Of a stretch of 43,871 nt of DNA, positions 15,215 to 22,582 are shown in pieces (within the stretch, counting starts at the first letter, position 1; each line of letters begins with the position of its first letter). The notes under the pieces were generated by a model. It made no database searches and was not told the DNA's origin. It saw only the letters and a list, made by a program, of their open reading frames with translations. The translations under genes were made by a program, and so were the position numbers. This DNA is from a bacterium (lineage in GTDB: Bacteria > Krumholzibacteriota > Krumholzibacteriia > JACNKJ01): positions 1 through 43,871 of the forward strand of contig JAAEPZ010000369.1 in the NCBI GenBank assembly GCA_024231955.1. Direction: 5' to 3'.

Positions 15215-16936
15215 ATGTTACTGAATCGCAAGTCAATCAGCCCGCTTATCCGGGTTCGACATACTCCACAATCATCACCTGCCGTTCCGGAGCTCTCCCT
15301 GCTCCAGGTAGTCAGGGTTGTGGCGATACTCATCCTGACCAGCATCCGGGGGGACGCGAGCATTCTGCTGAACGAGGTCCTCTATGATCCGGCCGGCGGC
15401 GATACCGGTTATGAGTTCGTGGAATTGATATCGACGACCGAATTCGACGTCAGCCTGGAGGGGGTCCGTCTCGAGTTCTGCAACGGCGCCGCCCCCGGCG
15501 ATTGGCAAACGCTCTGGGAGGGTGGTATCGCCGACAGTATCGCGGCCGGTGCCCTCTTTCTTCTGGGCGAGGAGAAGGTACCCCTGCGCGATCGCACGGT
15601 TGTATTGGCCATGCAAAACGGTCCCGATGCTATCCGACTGATCCGGGCCGGTGCCGAGTTGGATCTCCTTGGATACGGCGAAGATCTGCCGTCAGAGCTC
15701 TACGAGGCCTGGCCTGCGGAGGATCCCTCGGGGTGGAGCCTGTCACGCCGCCCCGATGGTGTCGATACCGATCAGAATGCTCTCGACTGGTTTGACTGTG
15801 AGGCCACACCCGGTCTGCTCAACTACCCGGATTTCCGGGTCAAACTGATTGCTGCGGCGCCGACGCTGCCGGCGGTTCCTGCGGGGGAGGATCTGCTCCT
15901 GCGGATACGTGCGGAGAACACAGGTGCCGAGTCCTGGCCGCTACCACTTGAGTTGTGGGCGGGTGACCTGGCGTCGACCCATCTCCCCGTCGCCTTGCCC
16001 GGGCATGTCAGCGAGGTCGATCTGGTTCTGTCCGCGCCCCCGGAGGGACCGCTTGATCTGCTGCTCGAAGTCCGGAGCGCATCCGGTCGGATGGCTGATA
16101 CGCTCTCCCTGGCGTTGCGGGTCGGTCTTGGTCCTCTGTTGCTCACTGAGGTTCAGTTCGCTCCGGAAACGGGCGGCGAATGGGTGGAATGTCAAGTGCG
16201 TCTCCCCCTTAACGGATTGGAGCATTTCACGCTCTCCGATCTCTCCGGCACAATCGACGACTTCATGCCGCCCGCGCTGGAAGCGGGCGATCGCTTTCTC
16301 CTTTGCGCGGATCGCGAAATGCTCCTGCTCGCGTGGCCCCATCTCCCGGACGAACTGGTTGTCGAACTCTCACCCTGGCCGTCGCTGGCCAACAGCGGCG
16401 CATCCACCATCATGCCCGCCTGGACCGACGGCCTCCGCCTCCGCGACGACCGGGGGCGTCTGTCGGATACGATTCTCTATCGCGGTGATTGGGTGCCGGA
16501 CAAGGGGGTGTCGCTGGAGCGGATCTATCACTATTCAACGTCCGGATGTTCACCATGGTCGCCCTGCCCGGTCGGAGCGACCCCGCTGCTGGATATCGAC
16601 CCGGCGTTGGTCAATCCCGGGAGCAGTCCGCGCCCCGGAGTGGACCTGGTGTTGAATCCCAACCCCTTCAACCCTGAGTCCGAGCGCACCGCGTTCTTCA
16701 TTCAGGCGGTTGGCGAGGGGGTGACTCTGAGGTTGTTCGATGCGGCGGGGCGCGCGGTGCAGACTATCTCCGGGAGTCTGGGCGCGGGGCAGGCGCGTCT
16801 GGTCTGGGATGGCCGCGATCGTTTCGGACGTCAATTGCCCGATGGCGCCTATCCCTACCTGCTGGAGTGGGAGTCCGTCGATGGCCTGGAGCGCATGTCC
16901 GGCGTCTGCGGGTTGTTGCGCGGGGGGAGGTCGTGA
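15215..16936 (+). CDS. Secreted lamin-tail-domain protein with FlgD-like C-terminus
   Basis: ATG 15215 is 6 nt after GGAG (15205-15208). The GTG at 15194 is in frame but lacks a site. The product is 573 residues. A late hydrophobic stretch (V-V-R-V-V-A-I-L-I-L-T-S) acts as signal. A lamin-tail domain follows (I-L-L-N-E-V-L-Y-D-P, Y-E-F-V-E-L-I-S, then A-L-F-L-L-G-E-E). The middle is CARDB-like, and a second lamin-tail repeat begins L-L-L-T-E-V-Q-F-A-P with E-W-V-E-C. The C-terminus has L-N-P-N-P-F-N-P, L-R-L-F-D-A-A-G-R and L-P-D-G-A-Y-P-Y, a FlgD Ig-like fold used for surface sorting in related phyla. Its stop codon overlaps the ATG of the next gene, so the following protein is probably made together with it. 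Confidence 0.85.
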   Translation: MLLNRKSISPLIRVRHTPQSSPAVPELSLLQVVRVVAILILTSIRGDASILLNEVLYDPAGGDTGYEFVELISTTEFDVSLEGVRLEFCNGAAPGDWQTLWEGGIADSIAAGALFLLGEEKVPLRDRTVVLAMQNGPDAIRLIRAGAELDLLGYGEDLPSELYEAWPAEDPSGWSLSRRPDGVDTDQNALDWFDCEATPGLLNYPDFRVKLIAAAPTLPAVPAGEDLLLRIRAENTGAESWPLPLELWAGDLASTHLPVALPGHVSEVDLVLSAPPEGPLDLLLEVRSASGRMADTLSLALRVGLGPLLLTEVQFAPETGGEWVECQVRLPLNGLEHFTLSDLSGTIDDFMPPALEAGDRFLLCADREMLLLAWPHLPDELVVELSPWPSLANSGASTIMPAWTDGLRLRDDRGRLSDTILYRGDWVPDKGVSLERIYHYSTSGCSPWSPCPVGATPLLDIDPALVNPGSSPRPGVDLVLNPNPFNPESERTAFFIQAVGEGVTLRLFDAAGRAVQTISGSLGAGQARLVWDGRDRFGRQLPDGAYPYLLEWESVDGLERMSGVCGLLRGGRS

Positions 16937-17670
16937 TGAGAACAACCCTGTTGCCGATAGCGCTTCTGCTGGGGGGAGTCCTCGGCTGCATCGGAGATGC
17001 CGGGGCGACCGTCTCCCTGTTTCCGCTGCAGGATCCCGCCGAACAACTCGCGGAGGTGGAGTTTGCGTCATGTGGCCGCAGCGCCAGTGCGGCATACTGG
17101 CAACCATATGGCTTGAGCGGCGTCATGATTCAGGATGTCGGCCTGGGTTGGCGTGTGCGCAAAGTTGATATCGGTTTCGGCTACTCCCAACAGGATTGGG
17201 GGGTGATCAGGGCGCAGGGGGGACGACTGCGTCTGGTCGGTGGGAGCAAGAGCGGAGTGAGGCTCGGCTTTACCGCAGCGTTGGCGAGTATCGAGGGGGG
17301 CGCCAGCGAACGGTCACTGGATCTACTGGCCTCGGGCGGCGGGAAGCTGAGGCTGGCCATTTGTTATCGCCTCTGGGAGTCACCCGCGCCGTCGCCCGGT
17401 TCGTTGGCCGCTCCGGGTCTACTCGGCCTCTCCTGGGGGCGTGAGAGCTGGACGCTGGGTATCTTCCGCACCCTGGGGGCTGAGGAGGTTGGGGAGGGGG
17501 TGTCGCTCAGCTGGGAGGAGGGACCGATCCGCCTGCGCGCGTTGAGCGGTTCGGGACCGTGGCAGGGTGTGGAGCTGGCTCTGCGCCGCGGACGACTAGT
17601 ACTGTCTTTGCGGGCGCGGATGCATGCCTGGCTTGGGATCAGCCGGGGAGTGTCGCTCCTTGTCAACTGA
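16936..17670 (+). CDS. Exported protein, probable outer-membrane beta-barrel (unrecognised)
   Basis: This gene encodes 244 residues. ATG 16936 shares a base with the upstream TGA, and GGGGGGAGG is 5 nt before it. A hydrophobic signal peptide with probable cleavage after G-D-A-G-A is followed by a Gly-rich protein of alternating polar and apolar residues (for example V-D-I-G-F-G-Y-S-Q, then L-R-L-V-G-G-S-K-S-G-V-R-L-G-F). This is the texture of membrane beta strands in porin-like barrels. I do not recognise a family. Position in a coupled trio with the lamin-tail protein and the next barrel-like protein suggests a surface complex. The call rests on texture only. Confidence 0.6.
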   Translation: MRTTLLPIALLLGGVLGCIGDAGATVSLFPLQDPAEQLAEVEFASCGRSASAAYWQPYGLSGVMIQDVGLGWRVRKVDIGFGYSQQDWGVIRAQGGRLRLVGGSKSGVRLGFTAALASIEGGASERSLDLLASGGGKLRLAICYRLWESPAPSPGSLAAPGLLGLSWGRESWTLGIFRTLGAEEVGEGVSLSWEEGPIRLRALSGSGPWQGVELALRRGRLVLSLRARMHAWLGISRGVSLLVN

Positions 17671-19150
17671 AAGGACGATCCTGCGGCTTCTGCCCCTGCT
17701 CATGCTCGCGCTCTGCCTGCTCGCGCCGGACGTTGCTCTGGCGGGTGAGGATGATCTTCTGCCTCTTGGTGGAGAATTGCCCGATGAGGAGACGTTGATG
17801 TTCGACGATACGGGTGCGGCCGATTCCCGCCTGCAACCCCGTATAGCGACCGCCATGGATTCGGAGCAGGGGGCGATGACACGAGCCGCGCTGGATCTGT
17901 CCCGTTGGGGGCTGGCCCTCCGTCTGCTCCATGACCCCGCTCACGAGGAGATTCTGAGGGTCGGAGCGCTGCTGCAACGTGGGCGGAGCTTCCTTGGGGC
18001 AGGGGGGCTCGGCGGCGGCTGGAACGGCGGTCTGCTGCTCTCACGCCGCCGCCGTGCGCGCCTGGGCAGTGTCCCCCGTCTGGGTCACGGCAGGGATGCC
18101 GATGCTCCACCCCCTCTGCGCCCCTCAACCAGTACCGCGCCGCTGTTGCGCGGGATTGTCGCGGGCAGCGGTATCGGTCCGGTGGGTCTGCGCGCCTGTC
18201 AGCTGGGTCTGTTTGATCCTGCGGGAGATGGTGCAGCCGAGAGCGGACAGGGTGTGGGGCTGAACTGGCGACATTATCGTCTGGATCTCTTCCGCACGGA
18301 CACTCTGAACGCCGTCGCCGTCGCCTGGCGGCATGGGGGCGCCGAACTGGAGTTGAGCCTGGAGGGTGGGTATGTTCGTCCTCTGACGGGAACCGGTGGC
18401 CGCTCGGGGCTGACCTGGCGCGCTCATTATGAGTTTGGGGAATTGCGGGCTGCCGGTGAGGCTCTGGTGATCTCTGGTGCGACACCGTCGTCGGCCCTGC
18501 TCAGGGGTTGGTTGACGGGGCAGGCGGGACGTGAGGAGCACTTCAGCGTGGGTGGGCGGGGACCGGCGGGTTCGACCTGGCAACTGGCGCGACGGCGACG
18601 ATTGGGGCTGGGACTCGGGTATGGCGGGCGGCGACTGGAGACGGGGCTCCGTCTGGGTGCGGCCTGGCAGGGTGGCCGTCTGGAGTTGTCTGCGCGTCAA
18701 CTGACGGAGTTAAGGGAGCTGGCGGTGCCGGCGGCCCCGGGCTTTCCCCGCTGTCAGCTGGAGAAAGCCGTCCGTCAGGAGTGCAGCGTATCCTGGCGGG
18801 GGAGCTGGCGCACGCGTTGGACCTGGCGCGGCGGCGGGACGGGGGATGCCCTGCTGTTGACGCTCAGTGGTGCGCCCTGTGCAACCCGCGGGTGGCGTCC
18901 CCTTGCTCCGTTGACGGTGGACCTCTCCGTCTTCAGTGTTCGGGAGGGACAATCCGCATTCCTGATCTTCGATGGCGCCGGACTTTATCGCCGGGTTGAA
19001 GCTTTGCGTGGAGAGGGTTGGCGGCTCTCCCTGGATTATCCCCGCGACATCGGTTCGGTGGCGTTGCGCCCCGGTTTCTGCCTGACGCGGGAGCCCGGGG
19101 ATACACCCTGGCGGGTGGCTTGCTGGCTGGAGTGCCGGCTCGCAAACTGA
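17660..19150 (+). CDS. Exported, Gly/Arg-rich probable outer-membrane protein (unrecognised)
   Basis: I favour TTG 17660, with GGGGAG (17645-17650) 9 nt upstream, giving 496 residues and an 11-nt overlap with the preceding gene. An ATG at 17624 is possible but has no ribosome site. The signal peptide core L-P-L-L-M-L-A-L-C-L-L-A-P ends at V-A-L-A-G. The mature protein has many short amphipathic strands (G-V-G-L-N-W-R-H-Y-R-L-D-L-F-R, L-E-L-S-L-E-G-G-Y-V-R-P-L) and repeated G-x-G-x-G-Y runs, consistent with a 16- to 20-strand barrel. It shares style with the preceding protein. No conserved domain is recognised. An unusual feature is the large number of Arg residues in strands. Confidence 0.55.
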   Translation: MSTERTILRLLPLLMLALCLLAPDVALAGEDDLLPLGGELPDEETLMFDDTGAADSRLQPRIATAMDSEQGAMTRAALDLSRWGLALRLLHDPAHEEILRVGALLQRGRSFLGAGGLGGGWNGGLLLSRRRRARLGSVPRLGHGRDADAPPPLRPSTSTAPLLRGIVAGSGIGPVGLRACQLGLFDPAGDGAAESGQGVGLNWRHYRLDLFRTDTLNAVAVAWRHGGAELELSLEGGYVRPLTGTGGRSGLTWRAHYEFGELRAAGEALVISGATPSSALLRGWLTGQAGREEHFSVGGRGPAGSTWQLARRRRLGLGLGYGGRRLETGLRLGAAWQGGRLELSARQLTELRELAVPAAPGFPRCQLEKAVRQECSVSWRGSWRTRWTWRGGGTGDALLLTLSGAPCATRGWRPLAPLTVDLSVFSVREGQSAFLIFDGAGLYRRVEALRGEGWRLSLDYPRDIGSVALRPGFCLTREPGDTPWRVACWLECRLAN

Positions 19151-19268
19151 ATGGTCGCCAGCGAGCAAAACTGCTTCGGCTTTTCAGGGGCAACCTCTAT
19201 ACTCCCACCCGATGAGCGTCATTGAGGAGTTTGGATTCGAAACGGATGAGTGGCAGACGGAGATCCGG

Positions 19269-20441
19269 ATGATCGACAGGTTCATGTGCGCAGGCGCCTG
19301 GGATGTGCTCGGGTTGATGAGCGGCACCAGTCTCGATGGACTGGACGCAGCGCGTCTTCGCTTCGAGCGCGATGAGCAGGGCCTGAAGAGCTGGCGGCTT
19401 CTCGATCACAGCGAGAGGCCGTTGCCGCGTCGACTCAAACATGATCTTCAGGGGCTGATCGAGGGGCAACCCCTGACGGCGTCCGCCTGGGCCGGATTGC
19501 ATGTCGATCTGGCGCGCGTTTTCGCGGAGTTCGTAACCGCCGAGTTCCCCCCCAGAGCCAATGGTTCGATTGCCGACCTGGCTGCGTTTCCCGGTCAGAC
19601 CGTGCATCACGATCCCGATGGTGCGCGGGTTAGTCTGCAGATCGGCAGCCCGGCCGTCTTCGCCCGACTCACCGGCATCGATACCATCGGGGAGTTTCGT
19701 CAGCCCGATGTCCTGCTGGGTGGGCAGGGTGCTCCCCTGGTGCCGCTGGCCGACGCGCTGCTGCACCGTTCTTTGCAGGAGAGTCGGGTCCTGCTCAATA
19801 TCGGCGGCATCGCCAATGTCACCGTTCTGCCTCCGGGGCGGGGCGTCGAGGGGGTGCGGGCCTGGGATACCGGTCCCGGCAACACGCTGCTCGATCTGGC
19901 CTGTCGCGTGACGGGAGCGGGAGAGTTCGATGATGAGGGGCGCTTGGCTCGTGAGGGTGAAGTCGATGGCGAGCGGTTGAAACGCTGGTTGGAGCAACCC
20001 TGGTTTGATCGACAGCCGCCTAAGTCCACCGGCAGGGAGCTGTTCGGCGGGAGCTTCCTCGGCCCGGAGGAGATGGCGGTTGAAATGGCGGCGATGGGAC
20101 GGGCTAACCTGCTGGCCACCCTGGTGGAACTGACGGTTGAGGGCATCGTAAGAGCGCTGGCCAACCTGACCGTCGATTGCCTGTACGTTGGTGGCGGCGG
20201 ACTCCGTAACACATGGTTGATGGAACGATTGACGCAGGCGGTGCATCCTCTGACGGTTGCTCCCGCCGATGAGTTGGGTCTGCCGGCCGGAGTGAAAGAG
20301 GCTGCGGACTTCGCGCTGCTGGCTCTGGAGGCCGCGGCGGGTGGCGCCGTCGCCTTGCCGGCCGTAACGGGTGCGCGATCCCCAGCGGGTGCGGGGATCT
20401 ACTGTCCGGGTGGCGACCGTTCGAGCGTCCGACCGACCTGA
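19269..20441 (+). CDS. anmK: Anhydro-N-acetylmuramic acid kinase
   Basis: This sugar kinase opens and phosphorylates 1,6-anhydro-MurNAc to MurNAc-6-phosphate during recycling of peptidoglycan in the cytoplasm. I chose ATG 19269 (GGAG at 19259-19262) because it places the signature G-L-M-S-G-T-S-L-D-G-L-D-A near residue 16, as in the family; an upstream ATG at 19212 lacks a ribosome site. The product is 390 residues. ASKHA-fold motifs follow: G-E-F-R-Q-P-D-V-L-L-G-G-Q-G-A-P-L-V-P, then N-I-G-G-I-A-N-V-T, A-W-D-T-G-P-G-N and Y-V-G-G-G-G-L-R-N near the end. The next gene encodes a SpoIID-type protein that may release the anhydro-sugar products, so the two are functionally matched. Confidence 0.93.
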   Translation: MIDRFMCAGAWDVLGLMSGTSLDGLDAARLRFERDEQGLKSWRLLDHSERPLPRRLKHDLQGLIEGQPLTASAWAGLHVDLARVFAEFVTAEFPPRANGSIADLAAFPGQTVHHDPDGARVSLQIGSPAVFARLTGIDTIGEFRQPDVLLGGQGAPLVPLADALLHRSLQESRVLLNIGGIANVTVLPPGRGVEGVRAWDTGPGNTLLDLACRVTGAGEFDDEGRLAREGEVDGERLKRWLEQPWFDRQPPKSTGRELFGGSFLGPEEMAVEMAAMGRANLLATLVELTVEGIVRALANLTVDCLYVGGGGLRNTWLMERLTQAVHPLTVAPADELGLPAGVKEAADFALLALEAAAGGAVALPAVTGARSPAGAGIYCPGGDRSSVRPT

Positions 20442-20452
20442 GAATATCCTGG

Positions 20453-21856
20453 ATGAAAAACCTGGACCCGGCCCGGCCGCGTCCCATGCTTGTAAAAGTG
20501 GTGAGAAGAATGCTGCGACGTCTTGGGACAACAACCTCCCTGATCCTGATGGTCATTTTCATGTTCGCCGGTTGTACTCATAAACCGCCGGTGAAAACCG
20601 ATACGAAACGGCCAACCAGACCCCGGGTCGAGAAGAGAGTGAAGGATCTCGATCTGCGCCGCGAGCCGGAGGTGCGCATCCTGCTCGTGAAGGATGTCTC
20701 GGCGGTGGAGGTGCGTAGCCAGCGGGGGTTCGTCATCATGGGCGATCGCGGGCATCGTCTGGCCGAGTACGGAGCCAGTCAGCGCATCCACATGTTTCAG
20801 CGCCCCGAATCTCCCGACAGGCTGAGCATCTACAGCGAACTCAGACGCGGCGGCCGCAAGACACGCGCCGCGCGCAAGCGGCTGCCCTTCGACAAGGAGG
20901 TATACCTCCAGCCGAAGCGGGGCGGCACCATTCACATCAACGGCCGCACCTATCGCGGGCGGATCAAACTCCTCCGCACCGGGCGTCACTTCCACTGCCT
21001 CAACCTGATTCCGCTGGAAACCTACCTGTGCGGCGTGGTGCCGCACGAGATCGGTCACCTGCGGAGCAAGGGGTTCGAGGCGCTGAAGGCGCAGGCGGTG
21101 GCCAGTCGCAATTACGCCGTGCAGCGGCTGCAACTGAGTCAGAACAAACTATGGGATATGGTCGACTCCGAGATGGATCAGGTCTATCGCGGCGCGAAGG
21201 AGGAGTGGCACTGGGCCAATCGGGCGATCAATGCCACCCGGGGGCAGATCTTGTGGAACGGCGCCGGGATGGCCGAAATCTATTACTCCTCCACCTGCGG
21301 CGGCGCGACCGCATCGATCGACGAAGTGTGGGATCATGCGCCGATGGAGCACCTGACGTCGATGATCGACAACGATCCGAGCGGGCGGAGCTGGTGCCGC
21401 ACGAGCAAGTACTATCGCTGGCAACACTCCTGGAGCGGTCGGGACCTGGGTGAGATCATCCGGGCCTACCTGCCGCGGATGGTCGATCTGCCCCGCGGCG
21501 GCAAGGTGGGGCGGCTGATCGATCTGGAGATCGTCCGCTATACCCCCGAGGGGCGGGCGCAGGACCTGAAGGTGGTCACTACTACGGGCACCTATCACGT
21601 GCGGGGCGACAGGATCCGGTCGGTGTTGAAAAGGGATCTCGATGGCACGGCGCTGCGGAGCATCATGTTCCGTCTGGAGAAGAGAAAGGATGCTCGTGGC
21701 AACCTGCTCTCGGTCACCGCCAAGGGGGCCGGCTGGGGACATGGCATCGGCATGTGCCAGGTGGGCGTCATCAATCGGAGCTACAGCGGACAGGGATATC
21801 AGCGAATTCTCTCCGCCTACTTCCCGGGAACACAAGTAAGACGGCTCTGGCGTTGA
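20453..21856 (+). CDS. SpoIID/LytB-domain lipoprotein (probable peptidoglycan-cleaving enzyme)
   Basis: This gene encodes up to 467 residues from ATG 20453. The start is uncertain, since ATGs at 20486 and 20510 are also in frame and none has a strong site. The signal peptide ends F-A-G-C with Cys41 as likely lipid anchor (counted from 20453). The SpoIID domain spans about 170-460: L-I-P-L-E-T-Y-L-C-G-V-V-P-H-E-I with Glu199 in the position of the SpoIID catalytic Glu, A-L-K-A-Q-A-V-A-S-R-N-Y-A-V, Y-S-S-T-C-G-G-A-T and the terminal G-W-G-H-G-I-G-M-C-Q. SpoIID cuts glycan strands as a lytic transglycosylase in spore formers; homologues in non-sporulating bacteria are widespread. It follows anmK by 11 bp. 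Confidence 0.88.
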   Translation: MKNLDPARPRPMLVKVVRRMLRRLGTTTSLILMVIFMFAGCTHKPPVKTDTKRPTRPRVEKRVKDLDLRREPEVRILLVKDVSAVEVRSQRGFVIMGDRGHRLAEYGASQRIHMFQRPESPDRLSIYSELRRGGRKTRAARKRLPFDKEVYLQPKRGGTIHINGRTYRGRIKLLRTGRHFHCLNLIPLETYLCGVVPHEIGHLRSKGFEALKAQAVASRNYAVQRLQLSQNKLWDMVDSEMDQVYRGAKEEWHWANRAINATRGQILWNGAGMAEIYYSSTCGGATASIDEVWDHAPMEHLTSMIDNDPSGRSWCRTSKYYRWQHSWSGRDLGEIIRAYLPRMVDLPRGGKVGRLIDLEIVRYTPEGRAQDLKVVTTTGTYHVRGDRIRSVLKRDLDGTALRSIMFRLEKRKDARGNLLSVTAKGAGWGHGIGMCQVGVINRSYSGQGYQRILSAYFPGTQVRRLWR

Positions 21857-21932
21857 AGATAGCTTCTGATTGCGAAAATGGAATCTATTGAGGCGTTTTG
21901 GGCTTTTGACGAAGGAATCATGGGTGGGGACA

Positions 21933-21961
21933 TTGACAATCGGGCACCCCTTTGTTAATTT
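21933..21961 (+). promoter_or_regulatory. Promoter of tRNA-Asp
   Basis: TTGACA at 21933-21938, a 17-bp spacer and TAATTT at 21956-21961 end 12 bp before the first tRNA base. It is the best consensus match in the window. Confidence 0.65.
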
Positions 21962-21973
21962 CTCGCCTGTCCC

Positions 21974-22048
21974 GGGGGCGTAGTTCAGCCTGGTTAGAAC
22001 GCCTGCCTGTCGAGCAGGAGGTCGCGAGTTCGAATCTCGTCGCTCCCG
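21974..22048 (+). tRNA. tRNA-Asp (anticodon GTC)
   Basis: A full cloverleaf can be drawn. The 7-bp acceptor stem (21974-21980 with 22041-22047) has one G-T pair, and the D stem is GTTC/GAAC. The anticodon stem CCTGC/GCAGG closes loop CTGTCGA with GTC at 22009-22011. The T arm carries TTCGAAT, and the discriminator is G at 22048, as expected for Asp. CCA is not encoded. The 3' half is duplicated at 26178-26221, making this the probable attachment site of an integrated element. Confidence 0.97.
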
Positions 22049-22053
22049 CCTGG
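22010..22053 (+). repeat. attL-like direct repeat inside tRNA-Asp
   Basis: This is the left copy of a 44-bp direct repeat that runs from the anticodon through the T arm to the tRNA 3' end plus TGG. It matches 26178-26221 at 41 of 44 positions. Tyrosine-recombinase elements commonly use the tRNA anticodon-loop-to-3'-end segment as attB and recreate the tRNA at one end. Confidence 0.8.
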
Positions 22054-22056
22054 AAA

Positions 22057-22095
22057 AACCCTCTCGTAACGTAAGTTACGGGAGGGTTTGTGTTT
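22057..22095 (+). terminator. Hairpin terminator after tRNA-Asp
   Basis: A 14-bp stem (22057-22070 with 22075-22088, one wobble) has a GTAA tetraloop, followed by a modest TGTGTTT tract. The minus strand of the same hairpin contains the stop codon of the integrase remnant. It could therefore act for both directions. Confidence 0.75.
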
Positions 22096-22282
22096 GGGGC
22101 TTAGTCGGGGAGAATCGCTGCTGACCACTTTGCTGACTGCTTGCCGTCAAAGCCCGCTCGATTACTTCGGCGTGCTGGTCGTCCCGATCGGGAATCCAGT
22201 GCCGGTAGATCCGCATTGTGGTCATGCTGGTCGTATGGACCAAGCTGTCGCAGATGTCGGCAACCCATATGACCTCCTCTCT
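22076..22282 (-). pseudogene. Tyrosine recombinase (integrase) C-terminal remnant
   Basis: On the minus strand a 68-codon open frame with no start codon reads V-A-D-I-C-D-S-L-V-H-T-T-S-M-T-T-M, then R-I-Y-R-H-W-I-P-D-R-D, A-E-V-I-E-R-A-L. This matches the end of phage-type integrases: the 'LGHts...T..rY.hw.p' block with the catalytic His and the nucleophile Tyr (codon 22205-22207). The frame is closed upstream by TAA at 22283-22285, so the catalytic Arg boxes and the N-terminal domains are lost. Its placement against the tRNA, reading toward it, is the classic position for an integrase gene of a tRNA-targeting element. Inactive by truncation. Confidence 0.65.
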
Positions 22283-22287
22283 TTAAC

Positions 22288-22428
22288 TCACGCAATCCAT
22301 GCTAATCGTCTCCCTCTCTCCGGGACCGCGATCACCTTCAGCTTCTCCCAGACCTCAGGCGGGACGTACAACCATCGATTCGTGAAGCGAAAGCTGAACG
22401 CCAACGAATTTATTGAATGCCGCCCCAT
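22288..22428 (-). CDS. Small possible ribbon-helix-helix-like protein or gene fragment
   Basis: A 46-residue frame starts at ATG (minus strand, 22428) with an AGGGG-like stretch upstream and ends just before the integrase remnant. The visible pattern N-R-W-L-Y-V-P-P-E-V-W-E-K-L-K-V-I-A resembles the strand plus first helix of a ribbon-helix-helix DNA-binding protein, and the second helix appears cut short (R-L-A-W-I-A then stop). It could be a decayed antitoxin/excisionase-type gene of the element or chance. Confidence 0.3.
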   Translation of the reverse strand: MGRHSINSLAFSFRFTNRWLYVPPEVWEKLKVIAVPERGRRLAWIA

Positions 22429-22443
22429 CTACCCCTATGCGCC

Positions 22444-22473
22444 TTGACCGGGCATCCGAGAAATTGATAAACT
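22444..22473 (+). promoter_or_regulatory. Promoter candidate for the element's beta-helix gene
   Basis: TTGACC (22444-22449) and TAAACT (22468-22473) are separated by 18 bp and lie about 110 bp upstream of ATG 22583. This suggests that the cargo gene has its own promoter inside the element. Confidence 0.45.
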
Positions 22474-22582
22474 ATTACTATCCACATTGGAGGATGACCA
22501 CGCTCTATTGATAAGGCCTTATTTGTCGCCGTTATCCATTTCTGAAGAATTCCAGTCCTGGTATTCGAAGAGAGGTATCCGT

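Larger units (their letters stand above)
22089..22582. other. Left arm of the tRNA-Asp element
   Basis: No intact gene is supported between the tRNA terminator and the beta-helix gene. The stretch holds the minus-strand integrase remnant and a small possible RHH frame. It also holds a promoter candidate on the plus strand at 22444-22473. An in-frame ATG at 22487 upstream of the beta-helix signal peptide lies in this region but is not the likely start. Confidence 0.6.

Noticed and set aside
19197..20534. Minus-strand 445-codon frame opposite anmK
   Set aside because: AnmK motifs on the plus strand are intact; the antisense translation has no recognisable domain.
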